Shown piece after piece: positions 22,786-32,931 of a DNA stretch of 64,000 nucleotides. Positions within the stretch are counted from its first letter, which is position 1. Each line of letters starts with the position of its first letter. The notes beneath the pieces are model-generated. The model was not told the origin of the DNA. It made no database searches and was given only the letters and a program-made list of their open reading frames with translations. The stretch is from Sciurus carolinensis (lineage: Eukaryota > Chordata > Mammalia > Rodentia > Sciuridae): positions 91,500,581 to 91,564,580 of the forward strand of contig NC_062225.1 in assembly GCF_902686445.1 (NCBI RefSeq), given 5' to 3'. A program made the position numbers and the translations under genes.

Positions 22786-22930
22786 GGAGAGGTGGATTTA
22801 ATCTACATACCTCCACTTACTAGCGGTGTGATTTGGAGCAACTAAAATTTCTTGAGGACATTATTTTTGGCATTTTTAAAACGGAATAAACCTAATCAAA
22901 CTTATTTCCTTGTTTACAACGCTGTGATTA
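22786..22930 (+). mobile_element. MIR SINE, sense
   Basis: CCACTTACTAGCGGTGTGAT, then GGAGCAACTAAAATTTCTTGAGG, then TTTAAAACGGAATAA follow the MIR core and 3' half (CCACTTACTAGCTGTGTGAC, then GTAAAATGGGGATAA). Divergence is typical of this ancient tRNA-derived SINE. Confidence 0.6.
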
Positions 22931-24316
22931 TACAGGCTACTCATAAATAAGTTACACATTTTATATGTTTATTAGTTTTGGTCAATGCAGAAACCAGGTG
23001 AAAAGTATCTGCACTTCGAATTACAACAAAGTCTTCAGATCTGAAGTGTTGTCCTGTGTGGGCACAGAGCATTTGCTTTTTGTTTTCCATTTATTTGTTT
23101 ATCTATTTTCATTTTTTTACAGACTCCTGAGACTAGCCTATTATCCAAGTAGCATCTTGTACTTGCGGGAAGAGCTCTGGGTGAGGCCCTCAAGGACGAA
23201 AAGATGCCTTTGCTTGCTTAAGTCAAGGGTTTTATTATCACCCAGCGGTGCACGGATTGATGCTTGACCCCCGGTTTCTGACATTTGTTTGTGGCCTGTC
23301 CTGGGCTGCAGCTTCACATTGCTATCAGTTCTCCTGGCCCGTCTGGTCATTACACATCCGCCTGACAAGCCACCTCCCAGTTTCTTCCTGCAACTTGACT
23401 TCAATTGGAGTTCCAAGGCTTTCTGAATATTAAACTGCAGAGAGTTCAAATTTCCTATCAGACAATTGGAACTAATTGTCTGAGACAATTTACATCCATC
23501 AGTGCAAGGTTTTATGGCTTTTCAGACTCGGTGCAAGATGAATAAATAAGGGAACCCAAGTCATTATTCTTCTTTTATTACTTAGGATGTGCTGGGAATC
23601 TGATAATAATCTGGGCTCTGTGGCTCCTCCAAACAGTGGACATCTGTCAAGCTACAGATTCAGTTGGTGTTTTGCAATCTGTCCACTCAACACCCTCTAC
23701 ATTTGCTAGTCTAAAACCAAGACTTGTGAGTTTTGTTGTGTCGTTTTCTTTTGTAAGTAAAGAATTTTTTTGCAGACACGAGAGAAACTTTGACTTCTGG
23801 CAATACCGGTTTGTGTCTTCTTCCTTTTGGGCTCCCTCTTGCCCTCCTGTCCGCTGCCTGCTCCCATGGTGGGCCCAGGGAAGCCAGTGTCACGCTGCTC
23901 ATCTCTCTGCTCTGACTCCGAGTGGTGCAGGGAATGTTGAGCAACCCACCAGATGTCAGGACATCCGGCAGGGTCCCTCTGTTGTGTGTCCTGGTGGGTC
24001 ACTGAGACCATTCAGCAGCTCTTGTTTGACAAGAATATTCCAAACCATTTAAAAATATTTTCAAAATGAATTTTTCATGCTTTGCAGGGAAGTGATTTCA
24101 TAGTTAAATTGCTTGTGCATGTCTGAATTTTCCCCTGATTTAGGCTTGCTTTAAAATCCACTCCTACAAAGACTCTCCCCTTATTACCCACAAAGCTAGT
24201 GGACAAATGTTGGATCAATCAGAGAGGATTGCCAATCCATGGTTGCCTTCTGAGAGATTCTTAGAGGGATGTTACAATGGTAAGGACAAAACCCACTTTG
24301 AACTTTCAATTGCTTT
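22931..24316. other. Unique DNA with an inverted repeat
   Basis: No gene is recognised. 23390-23600 is AT-rich and repeat-free and includes a 10-bp-arm inverted repeat at 23458-23483. The open frames at 22965-23267 and 23636-24052 have no recognisable domain. The sequence TTTATTACTTAGGATG is present near 23574. Confidence 0.4.
23458..23483. repeat. Perfect 10-bp inverted repeat, 6-bp loop
   Basis: TCAGACAATT (23458-23467), spacer GGAACT, then AATTGTCTGA (23474-23483), an exact reverse complement. A third GACAATT copy follows at 23485. It can form a hairpin or serve as a dimer binding site with ATTG/CAAT cores. It lies inside an AT-rich candidate conserved block. Confidence 0.8.
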
Positions 24317-24354
24317 TTTGTTGTTGTTGTTGTTGCTGTTTTACAGGTATTATA

Positions 24355-26397
24355 TATTTATTTAATTTTTTAATTTTTTGAGCTAATTAGTTTTATATGA
24401 CATTTTATATGTTTTGATAAATCACAAGTAAATGGTAAAGTCCATTCTTCTGATCGTACATATTACAGGATCCCATTGGTCATGCAGTCATACATGTACA
24501 TGAGGTGATAATGTCTGTTCACTCTACTATCATTCCTATCCCCATGCCCCTCCCCCTCCCTTCACTCCCCTTTACCTAATATAAAGTAACTCTATTCTTC
24601 CCCATCCACCCCCTCCCCACTGTATTGTGAATTTGTTTCCACATATCAGAGAAAACATTTTTTTTGGTTTTTTCAGTTTGACTTATTTCACTTAGCATGA
24701 TATTCCATTTACCAGCAAATGCCAGAATTTCATTCTTTTATAAAACTGAGTAATATTTCATCATATATATGTATGTATGTGTGTGTGCGTGTGTGTGTGT
24801 ATATATACACCATATTTTCTTTATCCATTCATCTGTTGAAGAGCATCTGGGTTGTTCCATAGTTTAGTTATTGTGAATTGAGCTTCTATAAACATTGATG
24901 TGACTGTGTCACTGTAATATGTTGATTTTTAAGTCCTTTGGGTATAAACTGAGGAGTGGGATAACAGGGTCAAATGGTGTTCATTCCAAGTTTTCTGAGG
25001 AATCTCCACACTACTTTCCATAACAGTTACACCACTTTGCATTCCCACCAGCAATGTGTGAGTGTGCCTTTTTCCCACATCCTCGCCAACATTTATTGTT
25101 GCTTGTATTCTTAATAATAGTCATTCTGATTGGAATGAGATGAAATCTTAGTTTTGATTTGCATTTCTCAAATTGCTAGAGACGTTGAACACTTTCTCAT
25201 ATATTTTTTGATCAATTGTATACCTTTTTCTGTGAAGTATCTGTTCAGTTCCTTAACCCATTTATTGATTGGGTTATTTGTTTTTCTGGTGTTGTTTTGA
25301 GTTCTTTATATATAATCTCTATATCCTAGAGATTAAAGCTTTATCTGAGGTGCATGTGGTTAAGATTTTCTCCAAATCTGTAGGTTCTCTCTTCATGTTA
25401 TGGATTGTTTCATTTTTGAGAAAAACTTTTTAGTTTGAGTTCATCCCATTTATTGATTCTTGATTTAACTTTTTGCAATTTAGGGGTCTTGTTAAGGAAG
25501 TCAGGTCCTAGGTCGACATGGTGAAGATTTGGGCCTACTTTTCCTTCTAGTAGTCTCAGGGCCTCTGTTCTAGTGCCTAAGTCTTTGATCCACTGTGAAT
25601 TGAGTTTTGTGCAGGGTGAGAGATAAAGGTTTAATTTCATTTTGTTACATGTGGCTTTCCATTTTTCCCAGCACCATTTATTGAATAAGCTATCTTTTCT
25701 CCAGTGAATGTTTTTGGCCCCTTTGTCTAGTATGAGATACCGCATTTATGTGCATTTGTCTCTGTGTCTTCTGTTCAGGGCCATTAGTCTATGTGTCTGT
25801 TTTGGAGCCAACACCATGCCGTTTTTATTACTCTAGCTCTGTAGTATACTTTGAGGTCTAGTATTGTGATGTCTCCTGCTTCACTTTTCTTGCTAAGAAT
25901 TGGTTTGGCTATTCTTGGTCTCTTATTTTTCCAAAGGAATTTTATAATTGCTTTTTCTATTTCTATGATGAATGTTATTGGGATTTTAATAGGAATTTCA
26001 TTAAGTTGCATAATGCTTTTGGTAGAGTAAGACCATTTTGACAATATTATTTCTACCTATCCTGGAACATGGGAGATCTTTCCATCTTCTAAGGTCTTCT
26101 TCAATTTCTTTGTTTAGTGTTCTGTAGTTTTCATTGTAGACATCTTTCAACTCTTTTGTTAAATTGATTCCTAAATATTTCATTCTTTTTGAGGCAATTA
26201 TGATTGGGATAGTGTTCTTTATTCTCTTTCAGTGGATTCATTACCGATGTATAGGAATACGTTTGATGTATTGGTATTCATTTTATATCCTGCTACTTTG
26301 CTGAATTCATTTATTAGTTCCAGAAGATTTTTGGTGGAATTTTTTGGATCTTCCAAATACAGAATCATGTCACCAGCAAATAGTGATAGTTTGAGTT
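24355..26397 (-). mobile_element. 5'-truncated LINE-1, antisense (about 2.0 kb)
   Basis: The 3' UTR lies at the left (CTAATTAGTTTTATATGACA, CATGCAGTCATACATGTACA) and ORF2 runs to the right. It covers the ORF2 C-terminal half, including segments translating on the minus strand as NKWCWEKWKATCNKMKLNLYL and INLTKELKDVYNENYRTLN. The copy ends at the reverse-transcriptase active site, which reads LFAGDMILY in the antisense of about 26360-26390, so one catalytic aspartate is replaced by glycine. Frames are broken in several places. A (GTT)n run and A/T-rich tail remnant at 24317-24360 mark the 3' end. Confidence 0.9.
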
Positions 26398-27168
26398 CTA
26401 AGGAAAGAGAACATGCCTAGATTCTTCTGAGACAAAGGTGTCCCTAGGTGCCAACTATGTCACAATTTTGTGTCCACCTGTCTCCTTTGTTGACCTCTTC
26501 TCTTCTCCATCTTGACTTTGGAAGGGCCGGAGACATCAGAGACAAGCTGCTCCCCTGCCTCTCGTCCTGCGCTGGCCCTCTCACCCCCAGACCAGGCTTC
26601 CGGCAGGATTAAGTGTTGAGGATGCCCAGGTTGTTCCAGGCCCCTCTCCTGATACCAGCCCCTGCTGGCCGCGAGCAGGAAATCTGGCAGACTTCCTGGT
26701 CTGGCCGGAATCCTCTGGACTCTGTCTTCAGCCCCACCTCTGCCTCCTGCAGAGGCTCATTCTTCAACCACATGAGGCGGTGAGTTCACCTCTCGTCACA
26801 CACTCTGCTGATTGGCGAGTTCAGTGGTTTTCATCCCTCAGGGTCAGTTTCCAAAGTGGGACAGAGGCGGCCCGGCCTAAGTCCAGACCCCCAGCCTCCT
26901 CTGGAGTCTCGCCCTGGCCTGCTCTGCCCTCACAGCCTCTCTGCTGTGGGGACCGCCTCAGGTCCTCCTCGGGGCTCCTCACACCTGGCTCTTCTTCCCA
27001 AGAGGCTCTGTGTGTCTTCCCACGCATCAGTCACCCCTTCCCATGGCTTTCCAGGAAACTTGACCTGGCTTCTCAAAGTAGCTCATATCTCCACTGGGAA
27101 CGCACAGTGAGGGTCAGGAGAGCTCATCAGAACACCTTCATTCTCTGAGCAGGGTTGTCTCACGGGTA
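26398..27168. other. Unique GC-rich DNA, no gene recognised
   Basis: GC-rich with open frames on both strands (122 codons at 26780-27148). The translation is Ser/Pro/Arg-rich with no motif. No CpG island is evident. Confidence 0.4.
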
Positions 27169-27175
27169 GGGATAT

Positions 27176-27290
27176 CAGTGTGGTGTGTGGTGTACGCATG
27201 TGTGTTATGTGTGTGTTGTGTGTGTGGTATACATGTGTGGTGTGCGTGTATGTGTGTGGTATGTGTGTGGGGGGGTTGGTACACATATGT
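27176..27290. repeat. Degenerate (GT)n tract
   Basis: Interrupted TGTG/GTGTGT repeats directly abut the tail side of the antisense B1-dID SINE that follows. This is a common place for microsatellites to grow from a SINE tail. Confidence 0.85.
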
Positions 27291-27462
27291 GTGGTGCTGG
27301 GGATTGAACCCTGCTGCACTTTACCAGGGAGTTATACCTACAACCCATCATTTATTAATTTTGGGGTCTTGCTAAGCTTCTGAGGCTGGCCTCATACTTG
27401 GGATCCTCCTGCCTTAGCCTCCTGAATTACTGGGATTACAGGCCTGCCCCACTGTGCCCAGC
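27291..27462 (-). mobile_element. B1-dID composite SINE, antisense
   Basis: The antisense ID part (GTGCTGGGGATTGAACCCTG, with the tRNA-like B box) is followed by the antisense B1 part (GCCTCCTGAATTACTGGGAT, ending CACTGTGCCCAGC). This B1+ID fusion is characteristic of squirrel-related rodents and is the best taxonomic clue in the window. Confidence 0.85.
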
Positions 27463-29815
27463 ACAAGTGCAGGGATTTTATGTTGGTCTCTGATCTACTC
27501 CCTGTAACTGATGGATGAAGAGATGAAAGAAAAGTAGAAAGAAGAGTGAAAAAAAAGAAAGGAAGGAAGCTGGAAAAGAGGAGAAAGTTTTCAAAAGGAA
27601 ACCCGTCCCATGACATGCTCTTTAAATTTCGAGTAGTCTAGGAAGACGGGTGAAGGGTCAACCAGTTGAGAACGACGTGGAATCCAGATGGTGGGAGGGA
27701 CCCGGCCCCTGGCGCCAGCCCTTGGCCAGGAGAGAGGGACTCTGCCCACGTCCACGCAGGTCGCAGGTGCTGTGCTGCGCAGGCCACACTGCTGCCCGCC
27801 TCCTGAGTGGTGAATGAGGCTTTGGTGGGACGTTCAGAGCCCCTGGAACATCCTACTCAGGGGCTCCCGTCCCGGCTCACGGTGGTCATGCAAGGCATTG
27901 CCCCTGGGTCAGGACCTGGATGTGCTGTGAGCAGAGTCTGCAGACCCCTCCCCAGGCATCTGGAACCCGGCAAGGGCAGAGCCCAGGAAGGGCCTGAGGT
28001 GGGTGGAAGCCACGTCACAGACACCCGTGCAGACGGGGTTGAGATGGGACCCTGTTGAGCAGGAACAGGGCGCTCGGGGGCACTCAGGGAAGGGCCAGAC
28101 GGCAGAAGCTGTGTGTGGTTTGCTGTCCCCATGGCACCTGGGGCTCCACCTGTGGAACTGTTTGGGACTCCAGTGAAATAGCTCAGAAGCGTCCAACAAG
28201 GAGAGGGGAGCAGCGCCGTCTCCACGGCTCCTGTTCCTGTGGCCCTCCGCCCCTCCCTGTCCAAGGCAGTCCTTCCGCAGCATCAGGGACGGCCCAGGAA
28301 GACGCCTGCCACCAGGATCCAGGTGCTGCAGTGAGGGCGCTTCACGGCTAGGTGCCGTGCAAAGGTGGCCAGAGTCTGCAGCCAGAACCAGGTCCAAGGC
28401 GGGTGGAGAAGCAGGGTCAGCCAGGCCTGCGGTGGGTTACAGGACATGTCGGGGACAGGCCACACTGTCCCAAAGTCTCCAAACCCTTTACACTGCTTCT
28501 TATTCAGGGTCAAGTGTTCCTGCACAGGTGGAGACCTAAGATGACAGGGGTGCCCAGTAGGCAGGAGTCCAGCTGCCTTTGACCAGGGCCTCCTTGGTGT
28601 CACCATGCTGTAGGGCCTCAGGGAGCAGACCTGGTGGCTTTTGTTGGTGTCATCCCACGCCCCCGGGCCTGGTCAGTGCAGGGGAGGTGCACGAGGGGGT
28701 CTTGAGGAAGCGTGTGCCTCCTCTTCGGTGATCCACGCCGCTTGTTTACCCACAGGCTGGCTTCAGCAGTCTCCTGCTGCAGGAGGCGCCGGTCCACCCT
28801 CCAGCAGCCGCCTCTTCAGAAAAGCTCTCAGAAGCTGCGACTCAAAATTCCTTAAAACCAGCTCGCAGGACTTCAGCTTCACAGCCACTCTCAGCTTCAG
28901 GAGAGGCTGAGGAGTATCCCTGTTCCAGACGCCAAGTAACTGACAAAGACCCTGTTACCAGGGAGGGGGCACCCTGGGGGGCCGGCCGTTCCGCCCCTCG
29001 GGGCTGCTGTCATGGAATCCTGCGCAGTTCTGGGACAGTTCCTAGCCCTCCACGTCTGCCTGATGGAGCACATTCTCTACTTGTTTTGCAAGTTAGAGAC
29101 TTATTTAATTTTCAACATGCAAATGTCATGCTGTCTTATCCATGTTGGGAGTTAGTCGATAGCTCTTATTCTCTTTCCTAACCAGACAGAAGGTTTGGGG
29201 TTCATTAAAATTTCTTCACACTCACCAACACCTTGGTTTGACTCAGGCGTCTTAATATTCAATCTAAAAATTGTCTTGAAAATCATCGCACATAAAAAAC
29301 AGTGCCCAAAATAAAGATGTAAAATAAAATTGTCATCACAGAGTGAGCCCTGGTGTGCCCACCTACCGTTTCCCAAGATGCCAACAGCCCACGGGGGCCA
29401 CTCAGCGGCACGACCACCCTCTGCTCCACACGGCAGCCAGCCTGGCACCAGGGCGGTTGAGCCAATGGCACAAGCCACCCTGGATGCTGCTGTTTATTTC
29501 TGTACGTTTCCTTATCACCGTCTACCACCGACACATCTACCTAAACACGTGGTTTGCAAAATCATCACGTACATGAGATCAGAACATATATTCTTCCAGC
29601 AATGCTTTCTCTGCTCTCCAGTGCCTTTGAGAGTTCATCCCTTGCTCCTTGCACTGTGGTTTACTCCATGACTATCTAAATCCCATTGTTCATGTAGGAA
29701 AATAACAACACTGAGATGACAGTAGAGGTGGTTGACTCCTTCGTTTTACATATAAGTCTACAATCCATTGTCAGAGAAGCTTGGTGACAGATGAAGTCTG
29801 TCTAGATTTCTTAGA
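27463..29815. other. Unique GC-rich DNA, no gene recognised
   Basis: The longest frames are antisense (162 codons at 27909-28397; 135 at 27857-28264) and sense (98 at 28055-28351). They overlap each other and show no homology I recognise. No splice-supported exon set can be assembled with confidence. Confidence 0.4.
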
Positions 29816-29932
29816 TTCCTTCTTCTTCTTCCTCTTCTCCTCCTCCTCCTCCTCCTTTTCTTCTTCTTCTTCTTCTTCTTCTTCTTCTTCTTCTTCTTCT
29901 TTTCCTCCTCCTCCTCCTCCTCCTTCTTTTTT
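29816..29932. repeat. 117-bp uninterrupted polypyrimidine tract (CTT/CTC)n
   Basis: Every base from 29816 to 29932 is C or T. CTC-rich arms sit on both sides of a CTT core, giving partial mirror symmetry of the kind that favours intramolecular triplex (H-DNA). Confidence 0.95.
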
Positions 29933-31018
29933 GCATGTGTATATCTGATTTTTCCAGAACTACTTGTTAAAGACCATCATTTCTCCACTCACGTGTCTCT
30001 GTTATGTTGTCAAATTCCCATGAACTGTATCTGTGTGAGTCTATTCACATGCTCTGTATTCAATCTTATAAGTCTTTTTTTAAATTTTAGTTTGGCCAAT
30101 GTAGTTCTATTCCTGGTCTTGCAGGTGGGTGGTGTCAGTGTTCTGTCTTTGTTGGAAGGCCTAAAAGCAACCATGGACTGGAACCACTGGAATCATGAGC
30201 CAAAATAAACTTTCCCTTCTTTATTTCCCTCGGGTGTTTTGACACAGGAACAGAGTGCTGACTAGCACACCACCTAAAGGAGAAAATGAGTTTCTTACCC
30301 GTAGGTATGTTATCAGCTGTAGGTCTTATAACCATTTGTGATCTGTTTGATAACCCCTTTCTCCTCCAAGTTATCTGATTTTTACTGTGAACACCCGTAG
30401 GGCTTACCAAATACTCCATTTGCAGCTATTGATATGACCAGATGCTTTTTCCTTTAGCCTGTTTAAGGGATGAACTGCATTAATTTATCTTGAGTTTTGA
30501 ACAAGTTTAGGAAATCTAGAGTAAGTCACACTAAGTCATGATGTCAGTTCTTTCCACTCATTGTTGCTTGTGACTTGCTAATGTCAAATGAGGGTTTTGG
30601 TATCTATGATCATGATATATATTCATTTCACTCTCACTTTCTTGCGATACTTGCTTTTTGTCTTGGCATTAGAGCATGGCTGGTCTCATAGAATGAGTGG
30701 GGAAGGGTTTCCTCTGGGTCCATTTTCTGGAAGAGATTGTAGAGAAATGTAGAGAAATGAGATCATTTCTTTTTCCCAGTGAAAAATCATCACATCAGGG
30801 TCTGGTCTTTTTTTTTTTTTAGGAAGTTCATTAATTATTAATTCAATTTCATTAATAAATATATCAGGTTATGTATGTCTCCTTGTGTGAGTATTGGTGA
30901 CTTCTGTCTTTCATTTATGCTATCTAACTGTGTTTATATGATGGTTCATACTGTTCCATTATTCCTCTTTCAATGTTCAAGGGACATTTGATGTGATGAA
31001 ATAATAACATCCATTTCA
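29933..31018 (-). mobile_element. Ancient LINE-1, antisense, carrying an LTR insertion
   Basis: TTTTGCATGTGTATATCTGA at the left and TCTCATAGAATGAGTGGGGA, CATTTTCTGGAAGAGATTGT near 30690-30745 are antisense matches to L1 ORF2 of old mammalian subfamilies. A MaLR-like LTR interrupts it at about 30120-30270, and a younger L1 3' end abuts it at about 31019. No open frame remains. Confidence 0.65.
30120..30270 (+). mobile_element. MaLR-type LTR 3' portion, sense
   Basis: GAATCATGAGCCAAAATAAA (polyadenylation signal AATAAA) is followed by GAACAGAGTGCTGACTAGCA. This matches the conserved 3' end of ERVL-MaLR LTRs. The 5' part is diverged or lost. It sits within older L1 sequence, so it inserted later. 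Confidence 0.5.
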
Positions 31019-31586
31019 TTATTTTTTTAATTGTTTGTTTTAATTAATTATACATGACAGCAGAATGCATTTGATTCATTGTACACAAAGGGTGTACAAC
31101 TTTTCATTTCTCTGTTGTACACAATGTAGATTCACACCATTCATGTAATCATATGTGTACATAGGGTAATGACTTCAGTCTCATTCCACCATCTTTCCTT
31201 CCGCCTTCCCCTCCTTTACCCTATTTCCCTCTACACAATCCAAAGTTCCTCCATTCCTCCCTTCCCTCTCCCCGCCCCATTAGTTATCAGCAGTCATTTA
31301 TCAGAGAAAACATTTGGTCTTTGGTTTGGGGGGATTGGCTTATCTCACTTAGCATGATTTTCTCCAACTCCATCCATTTACCTGCAAATGCCATGATTCT
31401 ATTCTTTATGGCTGAGTAATATTTCATTGTGTATATATATCACAGTTTATTTATCCATTCCTCTTTTGAAGGGCATCTATGTTGGTTTCATAGTTTAACT
31501 ATTGTGAAATGAGCTGCTATAAATATTGATGTGGTTGCATCACTGTAGTATGTTGATTTTAAGTCCTTTGGGTATAGGTCAAGAAC
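31019..31586 (-). mobile_element. Younger LINE-1 3' end, antisense (about 0.57 kb)
   Basis: TTAATTATACATGACAGCAG, TCACTTAGCATGATTTTCTC and GTATGTTGATTTTAAGTCC match the 3' UTR and the last part of ORF2 in the copies at 24.4 kb and 54.1 kb. TTTCATTA occurs at both edges (31014-31021 and 31587-31594), a possible 8-bp target-site duplication. Confidence 0.8.
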
Positions 31587-31609
31587 TTTCATTACATTTT
31601 AAAATTAAG

Positions 31610-31905
31610 TTTTGTTAGTGCACTGTACTTAAACATAACAGTGACATTCATTGTTACAAATTTTTGTGTGCAAACATGATTGGTAAATTTCATTACCAAA
31701 ATTTTTTTCTCTTCCTCTCTGATTCTGATTTCCTTACACTACCTACTGATCTTCCTTCTATTCTCATGAGATTTCCCTTGTTTTCCCCTCCCTTTCTCTA
31801 GTGTCCACATATGAGGGAATAAAATCAACTCTTGATTTTCAAAATATGATGTAATCCACTTACCATGATGATCTCCAGCAACACTTCTTCTCCTACAAGT
31901 AGATG
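31610..31905 (-). mobile_element. Older L1 3' end fragment, antisense
   Basis: AACAGTGACATTCATTGTTAC, then CTCTAGTGTCCACATATGAG and CACTTACCATGATGATCTCC follow the antisense 3' end of an older L1 subfamily. It is diverged from the young copies nearby. Confidence 0.5.
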
Positions 31906-31913
31906 ATGTGTTC

Positions 31914-32114
31914 ACTGGGCATAGTGGCCCACATCTGTACTCCCAGTTACTTGAGGGCTGAAGCAGGAGGATCACAAGTTCCAGGTCAGTCTTGGCATCT
32001 TTAGAGAGACCTTGTCTCAAACTAAAATAAAATAGGTAGGGGTGAAGCACTGTGTAGATCACTTCCCCAGCATGCACAAGGCACAAGGTCCTGGGTTCAA
32101 ATCCAGCCCCAGCC
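31914..32114 (+). mobile_element. B1-dID composite SINE, sense
   Basis: The B1 part (CTGGGCATAGTGGCCCACAT with TGAAGCAGGAGGATCACAAG) runs to an A-rich linker near 32018-32034. It is followed by the ID part, whose B-box region reads GGTCCTGGGTTCAAATCC. The purine-rich microsatellite directly after is its expanded A-rich tail. This is the squirrel-type fusion in sense orientation. Confidence 0.88.
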
Positions 32115-32128
32115 AAGGAAGGAAGGAG

Positions 32129-32184
<56 letters not shown>

Positions 32185-32276
32185 GGAAGGAAGGAAGGAA
32201 GGAAGGAAGGAAGGAAGGAAGGAAGGAAGGAAAAAAGGAAAGAAAGAAGGAAGGAGGGAGGGAGGGAGAGAAAGAA
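32115..32276. repeat. 162-bp uninterrupted polypurine tract (GA)n(GGAA)n
   Basis: Every base from 32115 to 32276 is A or G: about 22 GA units, then about 14 AAGG units. It grows from the tail of the B1-dID SINE. The long Arg/Glu- and Ser/Leu/Pro-rich open frames across it are artefacts. Confidence 0.96.
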
Positions 32277-32287
32277 TCATCTACATT

Positions 32288-32402
32288 TTAAGTGGTGAGA
32301 TTTAGGCATGGAGAGTATAATCAACTTGCTCAGGGACTCACAGCTAATTAACAGTAAAGATGGGACTAAACTTTAGTTCTATGCCTAAGTTGTGCTGATG
32401 AT
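32288..32402 (-). mobile_element. MIR SINE, antisense
   Basis: AATCAACTTGCTCAGGGACTCACAGCTAA, read in pieces, followed by GATGGGACTAAACTTTAG matches the antisense MIR core (ACTTGCCCAAGGTCACACAGCTA, then GGGATTCGAACCCAG). Confidence 0.6.
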
Positions 32403-32890
32403 CATCTTACTTTGGGTATTAATTTTGTTTTCTCTTTTATTTTTAAAAAAAGTGAAAATGTGGATAACAATATAATAAATGCATAAATAGAGTACATCTA
32501 TTTTTACAGCTTGGACATTGAGTTGAACTAAAGAACTCCTAAATCAAAAAATAATATTTCATTGCCTTAAAGGTAATAACATTTGGATAGGTGTGACTGC
32601 CAGAAACAGGATCCAGTTTAGTATCTGGCACAGAGATTGAGACAGCAAGGTTAAAGGTGGCAGAAAACGCTCCAGGCATCCTCCAAGTGCAGGTGGGCTG
32701 CTGACCATGGCACGGAGGCCCAGCCTGAGGCTTGCTCCTGCGCTGCACCTGCCCCTCTGTCCTGAAACTTCACGCAGCCCTTGCCGATGACTCTCCCGCG
32801 TTAATGCAGATGTCCCGAAAGACCTGCAGTGACCTAGAAAAGTCACACAGAGGCTGAGAGCCAAGTTCAGAATCACAAATGGGAGTTACA

Positions 32891-32931
<41 letters not shown>

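Noticed and set aside
27857..28397. Antisense frames of 135 and 162 codons
   Set aside because: Two overlapping frames on one strand and others on the opposite; composition-driven, no homology.
32060..32114. tRNA-like B box (GGTTCAAATCC)
   Set aside because: It is the ID half of the B1-dID SINE, not a tRNA gene; no cloverleaf can be drawn.
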